Notes: generated by a model from the sequence alone, not told the origin. A stretch of 64,000 nt of DNA from Cafeteria roenbergensis (GCA_008330645.1 VLTN01000036.1:302740-366739), one strand, 5' to 3'; numbered from the stretch's first letter, positions 55,701 to 63,417 are shown. Made by a program: numbers and translations.

Positions 55701-58700
55701 GGTGCACGGACGTCCCCGCAACCTGGTGCCTGAAGTGCTGGAGCGCACGCGTCGCGGTCAGCAGCTCGGAGCGGGTACTCGATCCAATGTGTTCCGGCCA
55801 CTCGAAGCGGGCCACCTGCCATGGAGATCCCGGATCATGCAGGTCTATCAGCACCGCTCCGCCCGCTTGCCCACAGGCGTCTGTGGCAAGCAGATACTTC
55901 GGCCTAGGGTCGGGCCCGCGGGCTCGGTCCGCCACGTCCCGGACCCGCACTGAGGGAGATCGGTGGAGCAGCCTGGACAAGGCCTTCGCAGCGCTCTCAG
56001 CTCGGCTTGTCCAGCGAAACCGGCGACGAGGCGCACGCGCCGCCGGAACGATCTCTTGGGCCAGCCGTCGAATCCATGCCTTGATGGGCAGGCACAGGCA
56101 GGAGAGCCAGTAGGCTCGCCCCAGCATCGGTTCGTGGACCGAGACGGAGATGCGACCTCCGGCTCGGACTGAGTCCAGTGCCCCCAAGAGCTTCTGTAGG
56201 GTGGATGGTTTCACCGACACCAGCGTCAGGTCCGATCGGGAGGAGAAGCGCAGCCCCACGTAGTCCGCCACATGGGCTGGGGGTGGGCATTTCTCCACGG
56301 CCACTGGTAAGCCAAGCTGCCCGCAGAGTTCCGCCGCACGATCCCGGTCCGCGCGAGCGCCCGCCTCGTCGCAGGCCGACACCAGCAAGATGTCGTCCGC
56401 GTACACGGCCACCCCCGTGTGGTCCGTGCGCAAGGCGTCTCCTAGCGCTGCCGTGGCTGCGCACAGCGCGGACGCGCTGAATCTCGCACCCATCGGCAGC
56501 GCCACGTTCATAAGGGTGACCTTTCCCGAGGCTATGGTCAGCAGGGGCGTGGCTCCCGCCCCCGCCGACAGCTGTCTGTAGGCGGCCTGGATGTCCATGG
56601 GCGCCAGGAACAAGGGTCCGTTATGCTTGTCCTCCATGTCAGCGATAAGCTGGCACAGCTCCGCGGCCGATGGGACCTTCGGGAACTCGAGGAACGATGT
56701 GTCTACTCGCGAGTTCACTCCGCGGAGGGCCGCGGGGGCCGCCGATGCTGAGTTGTCCTGGACCATTCGTGCCCGGGGCCGGCCGTCTGCTCCCAGGCCT
56801 GACTTGGGCACCAGCTTACAGGGGGCCGTGCGGCGCAGGAGTTGCTTGGGCCAGTCCGATGGCACTGGCAGCGACCAGCCGCGCGCGACTTCGTCCGCCA
56901 GAGCGCTCTCCAACTGCGCCTCCGTGAACCCGGGCGACCGATAGTTGGGTGGACGGCCACGCGGTCGTACTGGTTCCACCACGGCCGTGTCCGCGCCGAT
57001 CAGGGCCGTCGCAAACGGTTCCCGCCAGCGCCGCGATACGGGTCTCAGCAGCTCAAGCACGCTAACTGGGTTAATCCCTCCGGCAGCTCCGTCTGTTCCC
57101 CAGAGGATGGGGTGCGCCGCCAGAGCAGTGTGGAGAAACCCGTCCGACGCTGCCGCCCGGGGTCCAGTGCCACCGCGTTACGCGCAGCATCGACTGCTTG
57201 CTGCAGCACCCCAGAGGCACGCAGGCGCTCCAAGGCCGCCCGCAGCTGATGCGGCGCTACCCGTTCGGGGTCCATCCCTATCAGTGAAAGAAGCCGCCGC
57301 GCCCGTTGGTATTGACGCAGGCCCGTCTCATCCGAAGCGGCCCATATCCGCCCCGTCGCTGAGCGCACCTGCCGCTTCGGACGCGGGGGGTCGTACCGAT
57401 GGCGAAGGGCGCGTAGGTACCGCCTCGCCAGCTCCAGCGTCGGCAACGGTTGGTCCCGTGCCGGCGCCGGAGCCCAGCGCGCAGCTCTGTAGCCCTCGGT
57501 CCGCGGCGTGAAGGTGGTCGTGAGCCGGTTGCCGCGGCGGCGACGCCTTCCGCCCGCACCTGGGTTCCGCCCCCGCCCCCGCCGTTTGTTCTTTCGGCTG
57601 GGCCATCTCCGCCTCCGTCGTTCCTTCTTGCGCTGCCGCGGCCCGGGCCGCCACGCTTCGGGAAAGAACGGGGGGCTGCAGGGTCTAGCCGCGAGAGGTC
57701 CGGCCTCCACCGTTCAGGACGCTGTCGGCTTCCCACCTGCGGCGGTTCCGCGTCGGTCACGTCGTCCCCCGACCTCAGACCCCGCCGCGATGGAGGGCCA
57801 TGAGGCCTGAGCCAGACGTGACCGTGCAGAGCCCGATCACGCCGTCCCTGTTGGCTCAGGCCTCGGGAAAACCCAGTCCGAGCCGCTGGCGGAGCAACGC
57901 CCACGTGTCTGCGGGCGATCCCGGAGGGTCGTCACCCAGCCCAAGCGCGCCAGCAATTGCTTCCGCCAGCGCGTTCGCCGTCAGGCCTCCTTTGAGCACA
58001 TGTGCCATCTTGCCCTCTGCCAGAGCAGGGATCAGCATCGGAGGACGCCCCGACGCCCCCGTGCGCCGCCACAAGGACGACATGAATTCCGATGGCGACA
58101 TTCCGAGCAGCGCTGTGAACTGCCCCGTCAGCGAGGAAGAGGGCTTCTTCTGCCGCCGCGGCTGCGCGGACGTTGCTTTCGTCGCCGGAGCGGACGGTGC
58201 CGCCGCCCCCGCAGCGAGTGCGGCCTGGCGGGGTGCCGCCCGGCCTCGTCGCTCTGCCGTGGGCCGGGCCCGGCGCGCCTCCCGCCGGTCTGCATACCGG
58301 AGGACTCGGTCGTGAACCCGCGGACCCGAGCCCCGAAGGGCGGGTCGGGGCATGAGCTCTGCGTCTGGAAGAGCTTCGTCCAGCAGGAGCCGCAGCTCAG
58401 CTCCCTCTCCGTCCGCGGGGTCCACCAGCGCCACTGCCGTTGCCGCCAGGACAACGGCAAATGCGGCCGGGCCCACTGGGATGCCTGCCGTTCGCCAGTC
58501 AAACGCCGAGGCGGCCACGGCTGTGACAGCTGCACGCAGCGCCGCCTCGGAATCCGATGCCCAGAGGTACTCCAGGGCTTCGACCGTCACTGACCACGGG
58601 TGCTCTTGGATCTCCTGCGCCAGCAGGTGCTTGGTCTTTGTCCGCTGCGCCGCCAGCGTTGCCAGCGCCGCGACGAACAAGTCCTGTACCCGCTTGATCG

Positions 58701-61700
58701 GGGGTGGCGCGCCCGCTGCTACCCAGGCAGCTGCCACAGCGTGGAGCTGGTCCTCGACCGCCGTCCGGAAGCCGCCCACCGGGGAAGGGGAGGGCGGAGT
58801 TTCGGCCCTCGCGGCCGCCTCGACCGCCGCGCGAAGGACGCATGTGGAATCAGCAAGGGGCGAGGTCTCGAGAAGCGTCGTTACCACGCTCTCAGGGACG
58901 CTCGTTATGCCAACGCCAGTCGCGACTGCAACGAGCGCCGCCATCTTCGGCGAGGGCACATGGAGGAGTCCCGTCAGGTAAGCAAGGGTCCCTGCATCTG
59001 CCAAGCAAGATTTCAGCTCACCTGTTGTTCGGGGTGGCCGCGCCGGTGACGCGATTTCTCGCCAGATGCCTCCTTCGGCCCGCGCGGCCGGCCAGGGGTC
59101 CATTCCGCTGCCCAGGCCTCTCTGTGGGGTGAGCGCAAACGGTGAGTGCGCGGCCAGTGCCTCGCGCGCAGGCTCAGGCGGTCTCACCGAGTGAGCAGGC
59201 GAGGCCGGCAGGTCCTGCCGCGTCGCGTCGTGTCCCAGCAGTCTGCTCCGGGCAAGTTCCGCGACGGTCGCTGTCGTGCGGGCGAGGTCCACGTCGGCGG
59301 GCACCTCATCGATGGTCCCGCCCTCTGTGAGGAGCGCATGCCCGATGGCCGCATGGAGTACGAGCCGCACGCGTTTCGCAACCTCGTCGGACTGTGCTCG
59401 CGACACGGCTTTGCAGGCCACTGTGGCCAGCACGTCGCAACAGTCGGCCGCGCTGTCGAATGACTGCCCCACAGGCGGCTGCGCGAGCGCAGCGAAGCCC
59501 GCCGTCAGGTCCGCTGCGATGGGACCCTGCCCTGCCGAGTGGGTGAGGGAAAACGTGACGGCGCGAACCTGCATCGTGACGACGTCGCCATAGAGCTCTG
59601 CCGACAACGACCGCTCGGGAGCTGCGCGCGCTCGCGACCCTGTCTCGGCCGCTGAGGCCCGCGTTGCCGCCGCGGACGGCGCCGCTGCGACCCCCGCCCC
59701 CGCCAGCCCACGCTCCCGTGTGCGTGGGGGCGCAGAGGGGCGTGCGGTGCGCGGGGTTTCGCTCCGTGCCGCTTTGGGAAGGTGCAGCTGATCCATGACG
59801 TGAAGGATCTTGACTAGCCAGCCGACACGCGTAAGCCTGCCCGCCCGCTGAAAATGACGGCCCAGCTCGGGCCATGTGCTAAGTATGGCGTCGGCACTGC
59901 CCTCGCCCAGGCATTCGTCCGCCGTGAAGAGGGCCGGGCGCGGCGCCGCGGCCGAGGCGGCCGCCGCCGAGTTCTGCGCTAGTGGCAGTTTCGCGACCGC
60001 CTCGTCCAGGGAAATGTCAAGGGGAGCCTCGTCCATAGCTCGGGGCGGGTCACGAATGCGGCTTTGCTCTCACACAACCTCAAAGCCGACCGCAACGGGC
60101 CCTGGAGTGCTGTGCGAGCGTTCGCACGGCACGGCGGGCAAAGCGAAGCGCACGCTGCGCGCGCCTTGCCGGCGAGCTGCTTGTCTTGGCCGCCGACGCA
60201 GGCGGGTAGACCAGAGCTCGGGACCCTCCGAGTCACGCCGAGGGCAGCCCCCAGCACGCCGTGGGGGAGCCGCGTAGCCCAAGAGAGTGTCGTGACGATG
60301 CCAGATGGCTCGTCTGTTTTGTCGGGGTAGAATCTACGTCTGCGGACAAATATGAACCCAACCGGTTACCGAACAGAGTGGCGCAACGGCGGTCTTGCGG
60401 GCGGCATGGGAAGGCCACAGGGACACAGTGAAGCTGCTGTTAGACCGCGGCGCCGACCCTGAGACCAGCAACCGCGTGAGTGCGACGGCGGTGCGTGTTG
60501 TGCGTCGGGCTCGCGAACGGCGTGACAGGCGTGGTACAGTTGTTATATAGTGCAAAATATAAGACCAGACCGTAACAACAGTGAAGTATCATACTTTGCA
60601 CAAAAGCAAAGCGAGTCGGGACCCCGATGGCGATGAGCCGTTGAGGCGCAGTGCTCCTGTCGCGAGCCGGCGTGTGAGGCGGCGTTGATGCCGGGATGTA
60701 TCGGGGAGAGCGATGGTGTGACGAGGCGAGGTGTGGTGCGGGTTTGCGATCTCGCAGTATGGCGAAGCGTTGATTATTCTCGCCGCTCAGCGAGGCCACA
60801 GGGACATGGTGGAGCTGCTGCTGGACCGCGGTGCCGACCTGGAGGCCAAAGATAACGTGAGTGCGGCAACGGTGCGTGATGCGCGACGGGACCCTGGCAG
60901 GCATGGCGGGTAGGCCAGGAACCGCGATGGCGATGAGCCGTCGGGGCGTCGTGTTCCCGTCGCGGGACTGCGTGTCTGGTGGTGTTGGTGTCGGGTTGAC
61001 TGGAACGCAGTGATGGTCCGATGACTTGTCGCGATGAGTGGGCGTGCAACCGTGCAGGACGCCGCAACGGCGCTTTTTCGGGCTGTGGCATTTGGCCACA
61101 GGGCCACGGTGAAGCTGCTGGTGGACCGGGGCGCCGACCTGGAGGCCAAGGACTGCGTGAGTGCAGGGACGGTGTGTGCTGCGCGGCGAAATGCGGAGTG
61201 TGGACTGGACGGGCCTGGACGGGAGGCGGCGCTGGGGGGAATGTCTGGAGGGGAGCGAGGGTGCGACGATGTGTGGTCTGATGCGGGCATGCGACGTCGC
61301 AGTATAGCGAAGTGGTGCTTATTCGGGCTGCGGCATGTGGCCACGCGGACATGGTGAAGCTGCTGCTGGACCGGGGCGCAGACCTGGAGGCCAAGAACAG
61401 CGCGAGTGCGGTGATGGTGTGTGCTGCGCAGCGAACGGCGGCGTCCGCGACCAGCCGGCCAGGGACCGCGATGGTGATGAGCCGTCGGAGCACCCTGCTC
61501 CTGTAGCGGGTCGGCGTGTGAGGCGGCGTGGGTGTCGGGACTTCTGGAGGGCAGCGTGGGTGCGACGCGGCGAGGTGTGGCGCGGGCATTCGACCCTGCA
61601 GTTTGGTGCCACATCGCTCGACCGGGCTGCATTGCGAGGCCACAAGGAAACGGTGGAGCTGCTGCTGGACCGCGCGCCGACCCGGAGGCCAAGGACCACG

Positions 61701-62350
61701 TGAGTGCGGTTTCGCTGCCTGCTGCGCAACGGGTCCGCAAGGGCGACACCGGCCGGCCAGGGACCGCGTTGGAGATGACGCGTCAGGGCGTTGTGCTCCT
61801 GTGGCGGGCCGGCGTGGGAGGTGGCGCTGGCGGGGGGGCATGCCGGTATGGTTGCGATTGTGCGACGAGGTGGTGTGACATGCGGGCCTGCAGTACGACA
61901 AAACGGCGGTGATCAAGGCGGCGATAGCAGGCCACAAGGACACGATGGAGCTGCTGCTGGACCGTGGCGCGGATCTAGATGCCAAGGACCACGTGAGTGC
62001 GGTTTCGATGTGTGCTGCGCGGCGGACCGCGAAGGCAACGCCGCCGGCTTGGGGATCGCGATGGTGATGAGCCGTTGCGGCGCCTTGCTCCTGTCGCGAG
62101 CCGGCGTGCGAGGCGACGTTGGTGTCGGACGTCTGCGGCGGCAGTGGTGGTGTGAAAGCGTGTGGTGATGAGGGAGCATGCGGTCTCGCAGAGTGGGAAC
62201 ACGGCGCTACTCGTGGCAGCAGACCGTGGCCACAAGGACACGGTTGAGCTACTGCTGGACCGGGGCGCCGACCTCGAGGCCAAGAACTCTGTGAAACCCA
62301 AGAGGTCGCTCAGTTTGCAATGCCTTTGGCTGACCGGTGACATCAAGTGA
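52776..62350 (+). CDS. Ankyrin-repeat protein gene, nine exons, one repeat per exon
   Basis: Exons: 52776-52907, 53220-53318, 60377-60475, 60758-60856, 61058-61156, 61303-61401, 61602-61699, 61894-61992 and 62192-62350 (TGA). All introns are phase 0. Exon 1 (44 codons) encodes an ankyrin-like half (ALWEAAKEGNTAEARRLLDA). Internal exons are 99 nt, one 33-residue repeat each, with the consensus G-H-x-D-T-V-E-L-L-L-D-R-G-A-D. The last exon carries a repeat plus a 19-residue tail. Donors are GTGAGT except exon 6, which has GCGAGT. Exon 7 is 98 nt: one G is missing in the DRGAD part, so the frame breaks unless this is a sequencing error. The retroelement lies in intron 2 (53319-60376). Expected length without the break is about 327 aa. 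Ankyrin repeats bind proteins; the partner is unknown. Confidence 0.8.
53516..53702 (-). repeat. Ngaro terminal repeat B2
   Basis: 187 bp identical by eye to 54045-54231; forms the 3' end of the element. Confidence 0.9.
53714..54044 (-). repeat. Ngaro repeat A2
   Basis: 331 bp identical by eye to A1 at 60043-60373; lies between B1 and B2, separated from B2 by an 11-bp spacer. Confidence 0.92.
54045..54231 (-). repeat. Ngaro repeat B1
   Basis: 187 bp copy of B2 directly adjoining A2. The A2/B1 junction has the same ends as the outer boundaries of the element, consistent with a circular intermediate. Confidence 0.9.
54374..55534 (-). CDS. Ngaro tyrosine recombinase (YR integrase)
   Basis: Open from after a TGA (55537-55535) to the stop at 54374, about 386 codons; no ATG at the start. 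The catalytic Arg is in DGLCRLGSLLEE, the H-x-x-R box in GHAFRISGATWL, and the C-terminal GRWHNPASVVSYI gives the tryptophan/histidine position and the Tyr nucleophile. It would join a circular DNA copy into the genome without target duplication. Its frame is -1 to RT across a 172-nt overlap; no canonical slippery heptamer is seen there, but a pyrimidine-rich CCTTTCCCCGCAG, which resembles a splice acceptor, lies in it near 55,512-55,524. Confidence 0.9.
   Translation of the reverse strand, partial: PPEPPFPAGGHRGALVEAGYEVSFDGCELFLRDCAACVAQARAATDGRPGGRATRLLSVLDRDGNSHVFAAMLALTDVRTGRPTVVAAVRAWRALCAAKGARFPRSGRITLAAASIFARALMAGDTELSPSSLVSYLFAVRRFARFAFDEADDPMSDKHSAIKLIVARMNRMAEPKFDARIPFGPSTIMAAASDPYTDLAIRTVCAIAWDGLCRLGSLLEEACPAGRRALQIQALTLHEGSSWPAYSVTIQDKMSPKGERVTVSADPASAFYNPASCGSPFLVREYVRTRARRGPGPAWLTKTGLAVTKRMVTELVTRHRRDGHPTTGHAFRISGATWLYTSRKASVIRIASLGRWHNPASVVSYIRENAPFLLREEDATGGRHHF
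55363..57177 (-). CDS. Ngaro reverse transcriptase-RNase H
   Basis: Open from the codon after a TAA (57180-57178) to TGA at 55365-55363, about 604 codons, with no ATG before the RT core, so it is probably made as a fusion with the preceding frame. RT motifs include KLVPKSG, the template region FLAPMDIQAAYRQL and the catalytic VYADDILLV (near 56,400). RNase H follows with LLATDACGQAGGAVLID, SSTRSELLTATRAL, LLTDNVATQAV and a final Asp in IAGVDNICADRL, covering the D-E-D-D set. No frame breaks are seen, so it looks competent. It overlaps the recombinase frame by 172 nt, with that frame at -1. Confidence 0.9.
   Translation of the reverse strand, partial: RGGTGPRAAASDGFLHTALAAHPILWGTDGAAGGINPVSVLELLRPVSRRWREPFATALIGADTAVVEPVRPRGRPPNYRSPGFTEAQLESALADEVARGWSLPVPSDWPKQLLRRTAPCKLVPKSGLGADGRPRARMVQDNSASAAPAALRGVNSRVDTSFLEFPKVPSAAELCQLIADMEDKHNGPLFLAPMDIQAAYRQLSAGAGATPLLTIASGKVTLMNVALPMGARFSASALCAATAALGDALRTDHTGVAVYADDILLVSACDEAGARADRDRAAELCGQLGLPVAVEKCPPPAHVADYVGLRFSSRSDLTLVSVKPSTLQKLLGALDSVRAGGRISVSVHEPMLGRAYWLSCLCLPIKAWIRRLAQEIVPAARAPRRRFRWTSRAESAAKALSRLLHRSPSVRVRDVADRARGPDPRPKYLLATDACGQAGGAVLIDLHDPGSPWQVARFEWPEHIGSSTRSELLTATRALQHFRHQVAGTSVHLLTDNVATQAVSSRFRASLSAGHADDLAEELAEFLLHNRVRLDASHIAGVDNICADRLSRLSPQVAIEGPLWKLGTRCLSTAASSFCATAPPAWPKLVLPPTVVPVDEPHGC
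57045..57713 (-). CDS. Basic linker ORF between gag and RT in the Ngaro element
   Basis: Open frame of 222 codons from just after a TGA (57716-57714) to a stop at 57047-57045. It has no ATG near its start; the first Met is past the middle. Its beginning is very basic (RKKERRRRRWPSRKNKRRGR), suiting a nucleic-acid-binding segment, and its end is helical (LERLRASGVLQQAVDAARNA). It overlaps the RT frame by 133 nt and is the frame from which a -1 shift leads into RT. It may be the N-terminal part of a pol polyprotein. How it is started is unclear: splicing or re-initiation after gag are possible. Confidence 0.5.
   Translation of the reverse strand, partial: TVEAGPLAARPCSPPFFPEAWRPGPRQRKKERRRRRWPSRKNKRRGRGRNPGAGGRRRRRGNRLTTTFTPRTEGYRAARWAPAPARDQPLPTLELARRYLRALRHRYDPPRPKRQVRSATGRIWAASDETGLRQYQRARRLLSLIGMDPERVAPHQLRAALERLRASGVLQQAVDAARNAVALDPGRQRRTGFSTLLWRRTPSSGEQTELPEGLTQLACLSC
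57135..57141 (-). promoter_or_regulatory. Candidate -1 ribosomal frameshift site G-GGT-TTC
   Basis: In the 133-nt overlap of the basic linker ORF and RT, the minus strand reads ACG GGT TTC TCC in the linker frame. The heptamer GGGTTTC fits X-XXY-YYZ in exactly that frame, and the RT frame is -1 to it. A downstream pseudoknot or stem was not worked out. Confidence 0.5.
57856..60036 (-). CDS. Gag-like protein of the Ngaro element
   Basis: 726 aa, ATG at 60036-60034, seven bases inside the A1 boundary, TGA at 57858-57856. Ala-rich with helical blocks and an Arg/Lys-rich part near residues 620-670 that could bind RNA. No zinc knuckle or other domain is recognised. It is called Gag by position (first ORF of the element) and size only. 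Confidence 0.7.
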   Translation of the reverse strand: MDEAPLDISLDEAVAKLPLAQNSAAAASAAAPRPALFTADECLGEGSADAILSTWPELGRHFQRAGRLTRVGWLVKILHVMDQLHLPKAARSETPRTARPSAPPRTRERGLAGAGVAAAPSAAATRASAAETGSRARAAPERSLSAELYGDVVTMQVRAVTFSLTHSAGQGPIAADLTAGFAALAQPPVGQSFDSAADCCDVLATVACKAVSRAQSDEVAKRVRLVLHAAIGHALLTEGGTIDEVPADVDLARTTATVAELARSRLLGHDATRQDLPASPAHSVRPPEPAREALAAHSPFALTPQRGLGSGMDPWPAARAEGGIWREIASPARPPRTTGELKSCLADAGTLAYLTGLLHVPSPKMAALVAVATGVGITSVPESVVTTLLETSPLADSTCVLRAAVEAAARAETPPSPSPVGGFRTAVEDQLHAVAAAWVAAGAPPPIKRVQDLFVAALATLAAQRTKTKHLLAQEIQEHPWSVTVEALEYLWASDSEAALRAAVTAVAASAFDWRTAGIPVGPAAFAVVLAATAVALVDPADGEGAELRLLLDEALPDAELMPRPALRGSGPRVHDRVLRYADRREARRARPTAERRGRAAPRQAALAAGAAAPSAPATKATSAQPRRQKKPSSSLTGQFTALLGMSPSEFMSSLWRRTGASGRPPMLIPALAEGKMAHVLKGGLTANALAEAIAGALGLGDDPPGSPADTWALLRQRLGLGFPEA
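60043..60373 (-). repeat. Ngaro 5' repeat A1
   Basis: 331 bp at the 5' end of the element on the minus strand, just upstream of the gag-like ORF (ATG at 60036). The promoter would be expected here. Its outer end abuts CAG and then the ankyrin exon at 60377. Confidence 0.92.
60377..62350 (+). repeat. Tandem exon-intron array, unit about 300 bp
   Basis: Starts of successive ankyrin exons are 381, 300, 245, 299, 292 and 298 bp apart. The introns are also related: they share GTGAGTGCGG starts, a middle with GCGATGGCGATGAGCCG-type sequence, and a GATGCGGGCATGCGA-type end. The repeated unit is therefore exon plus intron, as made by unequal crossing-over. With the element removed, the unit at 53220 has the same size (299 bp), giving eight units. 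Confidence 0.88.
60550..60601. repeat. Short AT-rich inverted-repeat insert in intron 3
   Basis: 52 bp bounded by GTGCAAA and TTTGCAC, with AT-rich contents unlike the flanking intron. Intron 3 is about 80 bp longer than its siblings, and this insert lies in the extra part. It could be a tiny MITE-like insertion or hairpin. Confidence 0.5.
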
Positions 62351-62780
62351 ATTGCTCAGGGGGGAGCCGGAGCATGGTCTGGATTTGAGGCCTTGGCCTC
62401 CAACGATGGCCGCGCACAATGATTGTCTTGGCTCGTGGCTCGCTGTCGGATGCTCTCACCATCGGATTCGGTTGTTTGAATGCAGGCTGGCAAGAACGCG
62501 CTGGCGCTTTGTGCGAGTTTAGGTCCATGCGCCGAAGTGCTTCGCAGTGCCGAGCGCTCCACGATGGCACCGCCGCAGAGTTCCTGGCGTTGTGGGCGCA
62601 ATGATGCGACTTTTGCAGAGTTCAGGACTCTCCGCAGCACAGGGATCGGGAGCGAAGGACTCGCGTAACCATACCACACACTCGATTCACAGACTCATCA
62701 AACACCAATCCAGCAACTCCATCACCGATGAATCACAAACCGCGCCAAACCCACAAATCCAAGTCTCAGTCCCAGATCAG
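62351..62780. other. 3' flank of the ankyrin gene
   Basis: 430 bp after the ankyrin stop. The last 100 bp are A/C-rich and of lower GC. No gene is seen. Confidence 0.4.
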
Positions 62781-63313
62781 TTCGGTAACCGGTTGGGTTC
62801 ATATTGTCCGCAGACGTAGATTCTACCCCGACAAAACAGGAGCGACCATCTGGATCGTCACGACACTCTTTGGGCTACGCGGCTCCCCCACAGCGTGCTG
62901 GGGCTGCCCTCGGCGTGGGAGCTCAGAGGGTCCCGAGCTCTGGTCTTACCCCGCCTGCGTCGGCGGCAAGGGGACAAGCAGCTCGCGCAGGCGCGCCGCC
63001 AGCGTGCGCTTCGCTTTGCCCGCCGTGCCGTGCGAAACGCTCGCACAGCACGTCCAGGGCCCGTTGCGGATTCGCTTTGAGGTGTGTGAGAGCAAAGCCC
63101 GCATTTCGTGACCGCCCGCACATCCCGCGGCGGCTGGAAGTGGGCTTGCGAGGTTTCAGTGCCCCTGTGGGTGCAGACTCGAGCAAGGCATGCCACTCCT
63201 AGCCTGCTTGGCGCCGGACAACCTAACAGGTGCCCATTTGGCCACTGCTGATGCGTGAATCACCATTCCCTACGATTCACACGCACCAGGGCGATCGGAG
63301 GCGTTGCCGGACA
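62781..63313 (+). mobile_element. Solo Ngaro A-B terminal repeat, decayed, opposite orientation
   Basis: 533 bp matching, in reverse complement, the A2-B2 end of the element at 53516-54044 (529 bp), from TTCGGTAACC to GTTGCCGGACA. It differs from the intact copy by many single-base insertions and deletions plus some substitutions. With only A and B present and no coding part, it looks like the product of A1xA2 recombination, the counterpart of a solo LTR. Confidence 0.88.
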
Positions 63314-63358
63314 CTCCCATCACACTGCTCGAGTCGCCACTCAGCCGCCCCGGCTCAC

Positions 63359-63417
63359 CGCATGCGCTCCACCTGCTGTCGCAGGTACTGCGTCTGCCCG
63401 ATCAGCTGAGTGCTGAC
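63359..63417 (-). CDS. Possible isolated exon (coiled-coil-like), minus strand
   Basis: 59 nt bounded by a CCACACAG acceptor and a GTGAGC donor, reading VSTQLIGQTQYLRQQVERM, which looks like real helical protein. The splice motifs match those used elsewhere here. No neighbouring exons could be identified, so this may be chance or an exon of a gene broken by the surrounding repeats. Confidence 0.25.

Larger units (their letters stand above)
53516..60373 (-). mobile_element. Full-length Ngaro-type (DIRS-order) tyrosine-recombinase retrotransposon
   Basis: 6,858 bp, coding on the minus strand. In element order: A1 (60373-60043), gag-like ORF, pol with RT and RNase H, tyrosine recombinase, then B1 (54231-54045), A2 (54044-53714) and B2 (53702-53516). 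This is the split direct repeat pattern A1...B1-A2-B2 of Ngaro elements. A copies (331 bp) and B copies (187 bp) appear identical. No target-site duplication is seen, as expected for recombinase-mediated insertion. The left flank ends ...AAAATCG and the right flank begins CAG-AGTGGC, which together restore an intron end. No methyltransferase was recognised, which favours Ngaro over DIRS1. Confidence 0.92.

Noticed and set aside
53516-60373. LTR retrotransposon reading of the end repeats
   Set aside because: The repeats are arranged A1...B1-A2-B2 and not as simple flanking LTRs, and the integrase is a tyrosine recombinase, with no DDE integrase or protease seen.
60377-62350. CRISPR-like or satellite array
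   Set aside because: The units are about 300 bp, contain conserved ankyrin codons and splice signals, and lack short repeat-spacer structure.
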